The notes below the pieces were generated by a model that searched no databases, had not been told where the DNA came from, and worked only from the letters and a program-made list of their open reading frames with translations. Source: JBAVQS01 sp049694275 (GTDB lineage Bacteria; Chloroflexota; Anaerolineae; UBA4142; SHND01). From it: DNA of 40,897 nt. A program made the translations under genes and the position numbers. The stretch is taken from contig JBAVQS010000339.1 in NCBI GenBank assembly GCA_049694275.1, positions 1 to 40,897 of the forward strand, given 5' to 3'. Positions 1-8,375 of this stretch are shown here, in pieces. Positions within the stretch are counted from its first letter, which is position 1; each line of letters opens with the position of its first letter.

Positions 1-86
1 GACTTCGCGGGGAGTAGTGGTTCAATCCGTTTCCATTGCTCCTCCGTCAGATCGGTCTGGTAGGCCTTACGCGGTTGTTTTTCCAT
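1..86 (-). mobile_element. IS5-family transposase, N-terminal fragment (runs off left edge)
   Basis: Read on the minus strand from an ATG at 84-86, the sequence encodes 28 residues beginning MEKQPRKAYQTDLTEEQWKR and continuing IEPLLPAK. The segment TDLTEEQWxxIEPLLP is the hallmark N-terminus (DUF4096-type) of IS5-family DDE transposases. The catalytic domain lies outside the window. The transposase points away from the hsdS gene it interrupts. The element's end must lie between this ATG and about position 135, where hsdS coding sequence stops; neither a terminal inverted repeat nor a target duplication can be confirmed because the other end is not visible. Family assignment rests on this short motif only. 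Confidence 0.8.
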
Positions 87-864
87 GTCGGTAAGTATAC
101 CAGACCATTTTCAAAACACTTTCTAACGTGAGCGCCTCTACTTCGGATGATAGCGCCTCAATGTATTTTATCTCCGATAGGTCCAAGTATCCATCCTGAA
201 CGTTGGCCACACGCAGGTAAGGCACATTAACCGTTCGTTGCCCATTGAATTTTCTGCCTTTGGCAATTCCCGATACGACCTCGGCTACTTCAAATAATGG
301 ATGAATAGGATAAGTGTCCCCGGACACATCGCCAAACATCTCGTTAAAAGTCGCTGGAACAAGTCGGTCCGTTCGCTCGTCAGCGCGGGCGCGTAGCTTG
401 CGAAGAACCTCGGCCTCGTCGAGAATGCTGACAATGCGCTGCTGCTCGGAGAGAGGAGGCAGTGCAAGTGTCAGGGTCATGAGGAGATTGCGATCAATGT
501 GTGGTATGGCGGCTCCCCGGACTCGGGTGTTGAGCAAATCGAACTGTCCCCGAATGAAATCAAAGAGGAACTTTGGAATTATTCTTGTCTGCTTCGGAAC
601 AAGTGCTGCGATTGTTGACCCAACATAACCTTCGTGTCCTATACTGCATAGACCAGTACGTGCTCCATCGCACACGATCAGGGTATCATCAGCATCACAA
701 GATATACAGTTGGAATCACTTGTAAAGCGAGTTAGAACACCATCAAAATTCTCTATCAAAATATAAGGTCGGGCTTTGTTGCTTCCCTCTTCCACGAATG
801 CGGATGGTTTTCGTCCTTTTCGGAATTCGCAGAGTTCACTGAGATTTACAACAGGATAGCTCAT
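67..864 (-). pseudogene. hsdS: Type I restriction-modification specificity subunit HsdS, truncated by IS insertion
   Basis: HsdS recognises the DNA target of a type I restriction-modification complex through two target-recognition domains (TRDs). The 265-residue frame has a complete first TRD (about residues 1-130) and the conserved central helix region beginning LPPLSEQQRIVSILDEAEVL (about 136-175). The second TRD starts near residue 188 but stops after about 245. The last ~18 residues (VLKMVWYTYRHGKTTA region) are read-through into the IS element. Full-length HsdS proteins are usually near 400 residues, so about 150 are missing. The start overlaps the hsdM stop as ATGA, showing translational coupling. 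Truncated half-HsdS proteins can dimerise and give a new palindromic specificity, so loss of function is likely but not certain. Confidence 0.85.
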
Positions 865-2408
865 TTTTCAAGCGCCCTTGATAGCGACCGTGCCCTCGCC
901 GCGATCTCCTCTTCCAGCCCGACCACTTCCACCAATATCTGCTTCGGGTCTTCGTGTTCGACCGCCTCGACTTTGACCGGCTTGTAACGTCCTGCAGCGA
1001 GGCTGTAATCATTCTCCACGATTTTCTCGACTGGCACGCGATAGCTATTCGGTCCTTCGATGCGGTCCGGGTATCTCGCCAGCACATCGGGAATGTCGTT
1101 CGCGTCGATAGGCGTGCGCTTGTCGTCCAGCGAAAAGCCGTCGGCGGTGAGGTCGTAGAACCAGACAAAGCCCTCACCCCCGCCCCCTCTCCCGTCAAAC
1201 GGGCGAGGGGAGAGGAGAGATCGTTTTTCAAACACGAGCACGGCGGTGCCGACGCCGGAGTAGGGTTTAAAGGCACCGGAGGGGAGATTGACGACCGCCT
1301 GCAGGTCACATTCCGTCAAGAGCAGCTCGCGCACCTTGCGCGCCGCCTTGTTGGAGCTGAACAGGACGCCGTTGGGCACGATCACGCCCGCGCGGCCGCC
1401 GGGGTTGAGATGGTCGATGAACCATTTGGCGAATAACAGTTCCGTATCGCGGGTGGGCAGATTGATGTCGGCGAGGATGCTCTCTTTCTGGATGCTGCCC
1501 GCGAACGGCGGATTCGCCAGCATGATGTCAAAGGTCAGGCCGGGATAGTCCCCCGCCTTGTTCGTGGTCAGCGGGTTGTGAAACTCGACATGCGCCTTTT
1601 CCAGGTTGTGCAGATAGAGGTTGAGGATGGCGATCTTGACCATGTTGGCGTCATTGTCGTAGCCGGTGAACGCCTGCTCTTCTAAAAAGCGCCACTGGGC
1701 CGGTTTCAGCCGGTCGCCGTCGGCCGCGCCGCGCGCGAGCGTCGCTTTTGAGGTATTGGCGCGGAGAATATGCCGGAAGGCCGAAATGAGAAAGCCGGCC
1801 GTGCCACAGGCCGGGTCGCAGATGCGCTGACCGGGCTGCGGGTCCACGAGCGCGACGATCAGATCGATGATATGGCGCGGCGTGCGGAACTGGCCGTTCG
1901 TGCCGGAGGCGGACAGCTTGCTCAGGAGATATTCGTACATGTCCCCTTTGAGATCTGTCCCCTCATGCGCCGCCAGGTCCATGCCATCAATCGCCTGGAT
2001 GACGGCGCGCAGGGTCGGGCGGTCATAGATCTTGAGGGTGGCGCGGTTAAAGAGGACCTTGCCGGTCTCGGACATGCCGGGGAGCTCGTGCAGCTTTTCA
2101 ATCGCATCACGCGTCGAGTTATAGAGCGCGTCGCCGGTGAGAGTGACGAAATTGCCCCAGGCATAGCGCGCCCATTCGCCCCAAAAAACGCGCTTGTAGC
2201 TCTTGCTCAGGCTCGCCGCCTGCTCGTCCCGCTCCGAGAGCAATCGGAGAAAGAGGAGATACGAGAGCTGCTCGATGGAATCCATCGGGTTGTTGACGCC
2301 GCCGGCCCAGAGGATATCCATCAACTGGTCCACCTTTTGGCGGAGGCCGGACGAATAAAAATTGGCGGCGATCGCGCCGTTCGAGTTGGTGGGAATCGGG
2401 GTTACCAA
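861..2408 (-). CDS. hsdM: Type I restriction-modification DNA methyltransferase subunit HsdM
   Basis: N6-adenine methyltransferase subunit that works with HsdS and HsdR. The 515-residue protein has the HsdM N-terminal helical domain (about residues 25-150), SAM-binding motif I DPACGTAGFL (198-207) and catalytic motif IV NPPF (299-302). The start is TTG, with AAGGA about 9 nt upstream; no better in-frame start is seen. It lies 30 bp after hsdR and overlaps hsdS by 4 bp, so the three genes form one operon. Odd feature: residues about 397-413, between VLVFEK and FVWFYDL, are encoded by a GC-rich palindromic repeat inserted in frame. In typical HsdM proteins these two motifs are nearly adjacent. 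The insertion sits in a surface-type loop after the catalytic core and may be tolerated. Confidence 0.95.
   Translation of the reverse strand: MVTPIPTNSNGAIAANFYSSGLRQKVDQLMDILWAGGVNNPMDSIEQLSYLLFLRLLSERDEQAASLSKSYKRVFWGEWARYAWGNFVTLTGDALYNSTRDAIEKLHELPGMSETGKVLFNRATLKIYDRPTLRAVIQAIDGMDLAAHEGTDLKGDMYEYLLSKLSASGTNGQFRTPRHIIDLIVALVDPQPGQRICDPACGTAGFLISAFRHILRANTSKATLARGAADGDRLKPAQWRFLEEQAFTGYDNDANMVKIAILNLYLHNLEKAHVEFHNPLTTNKAGDYPGLTFDIMLANPPFAGSIQKESILADINLPTRDTELLFAKWFIDHLNPGGRAGVIVPNGVLFSSNKAARKVRELLLTECDLQAVVNLPSGAFKPYSGVGTAVLVFEKRSLLSPRPFDGRGGGGEGFVWFYDLTADGFSLDDKRTPIDANDIPDVLARYPDRIEGPNSYRVPVEKIVENDYSLAAGRYKPVKVEAVEHEDPKQILVEVVGLEEEIAARARSLSRALEK
1171..1218. repeat. GC-rich palindromic repeat inserted in frame inside hsdM
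   Basis: The arms CCCCTCTCCCG (1184-1194) and CGGGCGAGGGG (1200-1210) are reverse complements with one mismatch, around a TCAAA loop. Flanks of CCCTCACCCCCG and GGAGAGGAGAG type complete a sequence resembling the dispersed CCCTCTCCC...GGGAGAGGG intergenic repeats known in many GC-rich genomes. Here it encodes the Ser/Pro/Arg/Gly-rich stretch LLSPRPFDGRGGGGEG in HsdM without breaking the frame. Confidence 0.75.
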
Positions 2409-2438
2409 TATGTTTTTCCTTTGCGTCCTGGTCAGAGA

Positions 2439-4856
2439 TCACCTTGCGCCCATCGATTGCCCTACCAGGCTGGACTGGCGAAGCGCGTCAAAGACATGAT
2501 CGCGCTCGGTGAATTGCACCAGCGCGCTCATCCCGCCAAGTTGGTTGAACTGGGTGCTGTGAAAGAGGGTCACGTCGCCATCGAGAAAGCGCTTTTTCGC
2601 GATAGGGTCGTCGGCGACGAGCTGCGCGACTGCGCTCAACCATTTCTGCTCTTGATAGCGCAGGTTGAACCGCGCCGCGATGGAATCGACGGTGTCGGCC
2701 ACGACCGCCTCTTTGCTCGGAAGCGGCCTGATCCCGAGCGCGTTATAAGCAAAGGCGGGGGTCGGCGCGGGCACCCCGTACGAGAGCGCCAGCTTGTCGG
2801 GGGAATAGTACATTTTGGGCTTGTGGAAAAAGCGCTCTTGCAGAATCGTCTCGACGGAATCATCGTCCTCCCCCTCGGCCGCGCGCTTGAAATCGGGATG
2901 CGCCTGGGCAAAGGTCTGGAGGTCCCGCTCGAACGAGCCGCGAAAAGTCATCAGGTCCACCTTTTCGCCGTTCGGGCCGACGATGCGCACCGCTTCCGAG
3001 ATGATCGTATCCTTGCCCTCCCAGACGGGAATGGGCGGCGGCGGGGGAGGCGTTGGCCCTGCGCCTGCGCCCGGACGCGGCTCGTGACCGAGATGCGGTT
3101 CGGGACTCCCGCCCGGCGAATGGGGCTCGTCCGGCAGATTCTCGGGGCTCGCTTCGCGAACGGGGATGCGCGGGAGCGGGAGGGGCGTTGTATAGTCGTA
3201 TTTCTCTTCAAAGTATTCACACACCCCGCAGAAATCGAGAATGAAAAAGTTCTTTTTGTCGTACGCGGTATTGCCGATCTGGAATGTATAGCGCCGCGTC
3301 CCGCGCCCTTTGACCTGGATGTACTCGGTCGGCGAAAAGATGGGCCGCATCAGCCCGATATTGAGCAGGGGCTTGCAGTTATAGCCGGTCGAGAGCATAT
3401 CCACCGAGACGGCGATGCGCTCGGAGCGCTTGCCATCGCGGAAATCCTTGGCAATGGAGGCGGCATCCTCGATACGCGAGGTGATCGTCACGGCGATGCC
3501 GGGCTGGAGCTCGTTCAGGATTTTGGTGAGCGCCGTCGCGTGCGTCTGGTTGACCGCAAAGAGGATGGACTGGCCGATCTGGCCGGCCGGGTCGCGCTGC
3601 GCATGTTTCAGAAAGGCCTCGCACATGGCGCGGTTCCGCTCGGGCGTAAAGATTTTACGCTCCAGGTCCTGGACCTTTATATTTTCGGTCTGCTCGTTAA
3701 TGACGACCGCCCACCCCTTGTCGGCCAGCGTTTTGGTCGTAATGTCCGAGCGAATATCATAGATAATGGGCAGGCAGAGGTAGGGCCCCTCGGGGTCCTG
3801 CACCGCGTCGAGGATGTCAAAGCGAAAGGTGGGGACGCCCGGCTCGCAGCCGAAATAGAAATAGGTGTCGCGCAACTGGCGCGCTTCCAGCGCCCTGGGG
3901 TTCTCGGCTTCCAGTTGGTCCACATCCACGTTCTTCAAATACGCTTTGGGCGTCGCCGTCAGCCCAACCCGCGTGGCCTGAAAGAACTGGACGACCTCGC
4001 GGGCATCCCCATAGATGGAGCGGTGCGCCTCGTCGTTAATCACCAGGTCAAAGTGAAACGGGGTAAATTCCTGGCGGTAGCGGCGGTCGACGAGGAGGGA
4101 TTGAATCGTCGCGACGACCACGCTCGAACCGAGCAGTTCCATCGGGCGGCGGCGGGCCGTCTTGAAAACCACCGGACTGTACTCGCGGAGGATGACATTA
4201 AAATCCTCCATCGTCTGCTTCGCCAGCTCGATGCGATCCACGATAAAAAGGACGCGCTCGGCGTTCCGCGTCCCGAGAAAGCGGCGGATGAGCGCGGCGC
4301 AGAGGAGCGTCTTGCCGGCGCCAGTCGCCATTTCGAGCAGGAACTTGCGCTTGCCCAGGTTGTCGAACTGGCGCGCCACCTCGTCAAGCGCCCGAATCTG
4401 ATAGCCGCGCAGCCGCACGTCGGGATTGAACGGCCGCAAATAGTCGGGGCCGATGCGGTCGGTGAGGAGCGGACGGGGCGGCTGGAGATTCTTGAGTTTC
4501 AACCGCTCCAGGTCCAGAGCCGAGGGCAAGCGCTCGATGCGGTAGGCATCCTGCTCGTTCGTCCGATAGTTCCAGAACCAGTGCTCGCGCCCATTCGAGA
4601 GGAGGATGAACGGCGCGCCGGCATTCGCCGCATAGCCGCGCGCCTGTTCTTTGGCGTCATACGGGTCCTCGTCCTCGCGCTTGGCTTCGAGGACACAGAG
4701 GGGACGGCCTAACGAATCGAGCAGGATATAATCGGCGCGCCCGCTCCGGCCCGCGAGCTCCAGGCGGACCCGGCGCGGGTTGAGCAGGTCCCAGCCGCTG
4801 TCGGCGAGGGCGCGATCGATGAGCACGCGGGAAAAGGCTTCGGGGTTGGCAGACAT
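2439..4856 (-). CDS. hsdR: Type I restriction enzyme R subunit HsdR (EcoEI-like DEAH translocase-nuclease)
   Basis: Motor and nuclease subunit of the type I restriction complex. With the start at MSANPEAF it is 805 residues. The N-terminal nuclease core shows ADYILLD (Asp42) and LEAK (Glu57, Lys59), a PD-(D/E)XK pattern. The helicase follows: Walker A GAGKT (179-183), DEAH (275-278), TATPK and the GRGTRR motif VI. A long Pro/Gly-rich linker (about 570-620) separates the motor from the C-terminal region, as in EcoEI-type R subunits. The ATG at 4856 is chosen over an upstream in-frame ATG at 4904 because TATAAT at 4866-4871 would lie inside a longer coding region. HsdR is the first gene of the operon, and its restriction activity depends on the damaged HsdS. 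Confidence 0.93.
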   Translation of the reverse strand: MSANPEAFSRVLIDRALADSGWDLLNPRRVRLELAGRSGRADYILLDSLGRPLCVLEAKREDEDPYDAKEQARGYAANAGAPFILLSNGREHWFWNYRTNEQDAYRIERLPSALDLERLKLKNLQPPRPLLTDRIGPDYLRPFNPDVRLRGYQIRALDEVARQFDNLGKRKFLLEMATGAGKTLLCAALIRRFLGTRNAERVLFIVDRIELAKQTMEDFNVILREYSPVVFKTARRRPMELLGSSVVVATIQSLLVDRRYRQEFTPFHFDLVINDEAHRSIYGDAREVVQFFQATRVGLTATPKAYLKNVDVDQLEAENPRALEARQLRDTYFYFGCEPGVPTFRFDILDAVQDPEGPYLCLPIIYDIRSDITTKTLADKGWAVVINEQTENIKVQDLERKIFTPERNRAMCEAFLKHAQRDPAGQIGQSILFAVNQTHATALTKILNELQPGIAVTITSRIEDAASIAKDFRDGKRSERIAVSVDMLSTGYNCKPLLNIGLMRPIFSPTEYIQVKGRGTRRYTFQIGNTAYDKKNFFILDFCGVCEYFEEKYDYTTPLPLPRIPVREASPENLPDEPHSPGGSPEPHLGHEPRPGAGAGPTPPPPPPIPVWEGKDTIISEAVRIVGPNGEKVDLMTFRGSFERDLQTFAQAHPDFKRAAEGEDDDSVETILQERFFHKPKMYYSPDKLALSYGVPAPTPAFAYNALGIRPLPSKEAVVADTVDSIAARFNLRYQEQKWLSAVAQLVADDPIAKKRFLDGDVTLFHSTQFNQLGGMSALVQFTERDHVFDALRQSSLVGQSMGAR

Positions 4857-4865
4857 CTCCCCGAA

Positions 4866-4871
4866 ATTATA
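4866..4871 (-). promoter_or_regulatory. hsdR -10 box TATAAT, nearly leaderless
   Basis: On the minus strand TATAAT is followed by only 9 nt and then the hsdR ATG. Transcription would begin within about three bases of the start codon. A GGGGAG abuts the ATG but is too close to act as a Shine-Dalgarno site. No clear -35 box was identified. Confidence 0.6.
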
Positions 4872-4922
4872 TACGGCGATGGGGAAATGGCAAGGAGGGG
4901 TCACTGGTGATTATTCACATCT

Positions 4923-4981
4923 CGTAGGGGCAGAGGCTTGTCCCTGCCCTGGTCGGGCGAGCACAAGGCATCGCCCCTACG
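4923..4981. repeat. Dispersed palindromic repeat (CGTAGGGGC / GCCCCTACG ends)
   Basis: The 59-bp element has perfect 9-bp terminal inverted arms, CGTAGGGGC and GCCCCTACG. It lies between the divergent hsdR and ftcD genes. The same TAGGGGCGA-type palindrome recurs near 29080, 37568 and 37921. The rest of the 232-bp gap holds the hsdR and ftcD promoters and no gene. Confidence 0.75.
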
Positions 4982-5022
4982 TGTGCGTAATCACTATAGG
5001 GTCAAAACGAAAACGGGGGGAC

Positions 5023-5050
5023 TTGTCCTCTTTATCGACTTGGGTAAAAT
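5023..5050 (+). promoter_or_regulatory. Candidate ftcD promoter TTGTCC-16-TAAAAT
   Basis: The -35 TTGTCC (5023-5028) and -10 TAAAAT (5045-5050) are separated by 16 bp. The ftcD start lies 38 bp further on, behind an AGAGGAG Shine-Dalgarno sequence. Confidence 0.5.
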
Positions 5051-5088
5051 GGAGAACTATCAAAGAGACATACAGCAGAGGAGCAACG

Positions 5089-6009
5089 ATGCCTAAACTG
5101 GTCGAATGTGTCCCCAATTTTTCAGAAGGCCGCCGGCCGGAGGTCGTGGACGAGATCGTTCACGCGATGCTGGCGACGACGGGGGCGAGCAACCGTTCGC
5201 CCCTACTGCTCGACCGCGAGATGGACGCCAATCACAACCGCGCGGTCATTACGATTGCCGGCGAACCGGACGCCGTGCTTGAGGCCGCCTTTCGCGGCGT
5301 GCAGACCGCGGCGCGGCTGATCGACCTGGACCAGCACCGGGGAGAGCACCCGCGCATGGGCGCGACGGATGTCGTGCCATTCGTGCCGGTCGCCGAGGTG
5401 ACGATGGACGAGTGCGTGGCGCTGGCGCACCGGCTCGGCGCGCGCATCGCCCGCGAGCTCGACATCCCGGTGTATCTGTATGAACGCGCCGCGACCCGGC
5501 CCGAGCGCCGCGACCTGGCGTACATCCGGCGCGGAGAGTATGAAGGGTTGAAAGCGGAGATCGCGACCAACCCGGACCGGGCGCCCGATTTTGGGCCCCT
5601 ACGGATGGGTAAGGCGGGCGCCACCGTCGTCGGGGCGCGCCCCTTTTTGATCGCCTATAACGTCAACCTGCGGACGAACGACCTGCAGGTCGCCAAGGAG
5701 ATTGCCAAGGTGACGCGCGAAAAGGGGGGCGGGCTCCCGACCGTCAAGGCGCTGGGGTTTGCGCTGGAGGACAAAGGGATCGTGCAGGTGTCGATGAACC
5801 TGACCGATTTCAATATCACCGGCATGTTGGCCGCCTTCCGGCACGTCAAGGCCGAAGCGGACAAACGCGGGGTCGAGGTGATCGGGAGCGAACTCGTGGG
5901 GCTCGTGCCGCTAGAAGCGCTTACCCAACTGGCGCAACAAGCGCTGATGCTCGATGGATTTAGCTCCGCCCAGATTATCGAAGAGCAGTTGGCGGCGAAC
6001 AAGGGATAA
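5089..6009 (+). CDS. ftcD: Glutamate formimidoyltransferase
   Basis: Transfers the formimino group of N-formimino-L-glutamate to tetrahydrofolate, at the end of histidine breakdown. The 306-residue protein begins MPKLVECVPNFSEGRRPEVV, the standard N-terminus of this family. It carries the folate/substrate-site segments LDREMDANHNRAV and the conserved HPRMGATDVVPFVP. Its length matches the stand-alone FtcD transferase without the cyclodeaminase domain. The ATG at 5089 follows AGAGGAG at the right distance; the frame is open further upstream but through repeat sequence. hutI, the enzyme two steps earlier in the pathway, lies close by on the other strand, so histidine catabolism is split between two transcription units. 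No hutH or hutU is in the window. Confidence 0.95.
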   Translation: MPKLVECVPNFSEGRRPEVVDEIVHAMLATTGASNRSPLLLDREMDANHNRAVITIAGEPDAVLEAAFRGVQTAARLIDLDQHRGEHPRMGATDVVPFVPVAEVTMDECVALAHRLGARIARELDIPVYLYERAATRPERRDLAYIRRGEYEGLKAEIATNPDRAPDFGPLRMGKAGATVVGARPFLIAYNVNLRTNDLQVAKEIAKVTREKGGGLPTVKALGFALEDKGIVQVSMNLTDFNITGMLAAFRHVKAEADKRGVEVIGSELVGLVPLEALTQLAQQALMLDGFSSAQIIEEQLAANKG

Positions 6010-6010
6010 G

Positions 6011-6385
6011 ATGGGGACTGCGTTGAACCGGCGCTGGATGATTGCGTTCGTCCTCTTTGCCCTCGTGCTGCTCGGGATTTTTGTGGCGGCCTATCTGGGA
6101 GATATTCCCACGCGCCTGGCGCAGATTCCCTATTATGACACGATCGGGCATTTCGTCCTCTATGGCATTCTCGCCGCGCTGCTCGACCTGGCGCTCCGAC
6201 ACCACCGGACGACGATTCCAGGAACGGCGCTGCGGATTCCAACGGCGGGGGTCGTCATCGTCCTCGTCGCCATCGCGGATGAACTGCTCCAGGGGCTGTC
6301 CCCGATTCGCACGTCGGATATCAAGGACCTGGCGGCCGATGTCGTGGGGATCATCCTCGCGCTTTTGATATCGCGTCGGCTATAG
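6011..6385 (+). CDS. VanZ-like family membrane protein
   Basis: This 124-residue protein has about four predicted membrane segments (residues about 9-28, 38-58, 75-93, 100-120). It carries the family pattern YYDTIGHFVLYGILAALL ... ADELLQG ... R..DIKDLAADVVG. VanZ-like proteins are small membrane proteins of unclear activity; the founder confers low-level teicoplanin resistance. The start codon lies 1 bp after the ftcD stop, with AAGGGA overlapping that stop, so the two genes are probably cotranscribed. The 3' end overlaps the convergent hutI by 6 bp. The shared hexamer CTATAG supplies Leu-stop (CTA TAG) on both strands. Confidence 0.85.
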   Translation: MGTALNRRWMIAFVLFALVLLGIFVAAYLGDIPTRLAQIPYYDTIGHFVLYGILAALLDLALRHHRTTIPGTALRIPTAGVVIVLVAIADELLQGLSPIRTSDIKDLAADVVGIILALLISRRL

Positions 6386-7651
6386 CTCGATCCCCCGCTT
6401 GAACACGGCGCGTATCGGATTGGTCCCGTAGCGATAGGCGAGGTCGATATAGGCGGGGACGTTGGCGATGAGGATGTCGGCCTGCTTGCCCGGCTGGAGC
6501 GAGCCGACGCGGTCCCCAACGCCGGTGGCATAGGCGGCATTCAGGGTGGCGGCGACAATCGCCTCAGCGGGCGTCAGCTTTTCATAGCGGGTGGCGATGG
6601 CGAGCATCATCGGCATTGAGCCGCACCAACTGGTGCCGGGGTTGATGTCCGTGCCGAGCGCGACGGGGACACCCGCCTCGACAAAGGCATGGCCGTCGGC
6701 AAAGTCAAACTTGCCAAGGCCAAAGGTGGTGCCGGGGAGGAGCACGGCGATCACCCCCGCCCGCGCCATCTGCGCCATCTCGTCGCGCCGGGTCACCATC
6801 AGGTGATCCGCGCTCACCGCCCCCAGCTCGGCCGCCAGCGCCGCGCCCCCCAGGTTGGCAAATTCGTCGGCGTGGATTTTCAGCGCATACCCCAGCTCTT
6901 TTGCCCGCGTCAGAATCCGCCGCGCTTGGTCGAGCGTAAAGGCGCCGTCGTCGCAAAAGACATCGCAGAAGAGAGTTACAGGCGTAGAGACGTTCCGGTA
7001 GAACGCCTCTACATGGCGGGCCTTGACCGCGGGCAGCATCTCGTTAATAACGAGGTCCACGTACTGTTCCTCGCGGCCCTGATATTCGGCGGGAAAGGCG
7101 TGCGCGCCGATAAAGGTGGGGACCAGGTCTACAGGCTGGGAGGGAGCGAGCTGCGCAATGGCGTCGAGCAGCTTACATTCGTTGGCCGTATCCAACCCAT
7201 AGCCGGTCTTGCACTCGGCGGTCGTCGTGCCGTACGCCAACATGCTGACGAGGCGGGCGCGGGACTGGGAGACGATCTCGTCCAGCGCGGCGGCGCGGGT
7301 GGTGCGGACCGTGCGCATGATACCGCCGCCCGCTTTCATGATGTCGAGATAGGTCGCGCCCTGGAGGCGCATCTCGAACTCGCTCGCCCGATCCCCGGCA
7401 TAGACGACATGCGTGTGCGCGTCCACAAAGCCGGGCAGGACGACGCAGCCGCCCGCGTCCACCAGGCGCGTGCCCGCCTCTTGAAGCGCGAGCACCTCGC
7501 GCGCCGGCCCAACCGCGACAATCTCCCCGCCGCGCACCGCGACCGCGCCGTTTTCAATGATCCCCAGGTCGCCCTGGCTCGCGCCCCGTTTGGGCGCATC
7601 GCCGGCGACGGTGAGGAGTTGGGAAGCGGAGTGGATGATGAGGTCAATCAT
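6380..7651 (-). CDS. hutI: Imidazolonepropionase
   Basis: Metal-dependent amidohydrolase converting 4-imidazolone-5-propanoate to N-formimino-L-glutamate in histidine degradation. The 423-residue protein has metal ligands DAHTH (His79, His81), the HutI segment CKTGYGL, and HADE, DHL and GTDINPGT further on. The ATG at 7651 gives the normal family length and lies 1 bp after the DUF554 stop. It is the last gene of the NUDIX-DUF1786-DUF554-hutI operon. Odd feature: residues about 214-223 (VEAFYRNVST) are encoded by a 29-bp palindromic repeat lying between MLPAVKARH and FCDVFC. Typical HutI proteins have only a few residues there. Confidence 0.95.
   Translation of the reverse strand: MIDLIIHSASQLLTVAGDAPKRGASQGDLGIIENGAVAVRGGEIVAVGPAREVLALQEAGTRLVDAGGCVVLPGFVDAHTHVVYAGDRASEFEMRLQGATYLDIMKAGGGIMRTVRTTRAAALDEIVSQSRARLVSMLAYGTTTAECKTGYGLDTANECKLLDAIAQLAPSQPVDLVPTFIGAHAFPAEYQGREEQYVDLVINEMLPAVKARHVEAFYRNVSTPVTLFCDVFCDDGAFTLDQARRILTRAKELGYALKIHADEFANLGGAALAAELGAVSADHLMVTRRDEMAQMARAGVIAVLLPGTTFGLGKFDFADGHAFVEAGVPVALGTDINPGTSWCGSMPMMLAIATRYEKLTPAEAIVAATLNAAYATGVGDRVGSLQPGKQADILIANVPAYIDLAYRYGTNPIRAVFKRGIEL
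6984..7012. repeat. Palindromic repeat (GTAGAG...CTCTAC) in frame inside hutI
   Basis: The arms GTAGAGACGTTC (6984-6995) and GAACGCCTCTAC (7001-7012) are reverse complements with one mismatch, around the loop CGGTA. A relative with the same core, ATTCCGGTAGAACGTCTC, sits between apt and the MFS gene at 17886-17909. In hutI the element is translated without a frame break. Confidence 0.8.
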
Positions 7652-7652
7652 A

Positions 7653-8369
7653 TCAGGGCATTTTGATATGCAGCAGCTCCAGCCCGACGGTGATGAGGGG
7701 GGCGATGAGGATGGCGGGGAGGAGGTTGGCGACGCGGATGCGCTTGAGGTCCAGGAGCAGGAGGCCAATGCCGAGCAGGATGACGCCGCCGGTGGCGGAG
7801 AGCTGGATTACCCAGGGAGTGTCGCGCGTGACCGAGCCAAGCGCCGCGCCGATGCCGATGGCGCCCAGGCTGATGGCACCCTGATAGAGGAGGACGGCGA
7901 GCGCGGAAAAGGCGACGCCGAGCCCCAGCGTGGAGGCAAAGGCTAGGCTGGCAAAGGCATCGAGCAGGGACTTGACGGCGAGCAGGCGGTAATCGCCAAT
8001 CAGCCCATCCTGAATCGAGCCGAGGATGGCGAGCGGGCCGACGCAAAAGACGAGGCTGGCGGTGACAAAGCCTTTGGTAAACTGGCCGGCGACGCCGTTG
8101 CGCGCAAAACGGTTTTCCAGCGCCCGCCCCAGGGCGCTCAGGCGCTCGTCGATCTGGACGAGCTCGCCGAGGATGCCGCCGATGAGCAGGCTAAAGAGGA
8201 CGATGAGCGCATTGCCGGTAATCGCCATGCTCATGCCAATCACGAGGACCATCAGGCCGAGCCCGGCCATGACGGTCGTGCGGACCCGTTCGGGGAGGCG
8301 CGCGCCAAGCAACATGCCGAGCACCGAGCCGACGATTACGGCGATAAAGTTGATGAAGGTTCCAGTCAT
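7653..8369 (-). CDS. DUF554 family integral membrane protein
   Basis: The 238-residue hydrophobic protein begins MTGTFINFIAVIVGSVLGML and contains GARLPERVRTTVMAGLGLMVLVIGMSMA, both typical of DUF554 (YdfK/YqgA-like) proteins. Six or seven membrane segments are spread over the whole length, including a pair around 50-70 followed by the cytoplasmic loop ELVQIDERLSALGRALENRF. The function is unknown; a transport role is often supposed. It begins 6 bp after the DUF1786 stop and ends 1 bp before hutI, inside a compact four-gene operon. Confidence 0.88.
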   Translation of the reverse strand: MTGTFINFIAVIVGSVLGMLLGARLPERVRTTVMAGLGLMVLVIGMSMAITGNALIVLFSLLIGGILGELVQIDERLSALGRALENRFARNGVAGQFTKGFVTASLVFCVGPLAILGSIQDGLIGDYRLLAVKSLLDAFASLAFASTLGLGVAFSALAVLLYQGAISLGAIGIGAALGSVTRDTPWVIQLSATGGVILLGIGLLLLDLKRIRVANLLPAILIAPLITVGLELLHIKMP

Positions 8370-8375
8370 AGGTGA

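Noticed and set aside
1770..4712. 980-codon plus-strand frame opposite hsdM and hsdR
   Set aside because: It is the antisense shadow of GC-rich genes with clear HsdM and HsdR motifs; its translation resembles no protein family.
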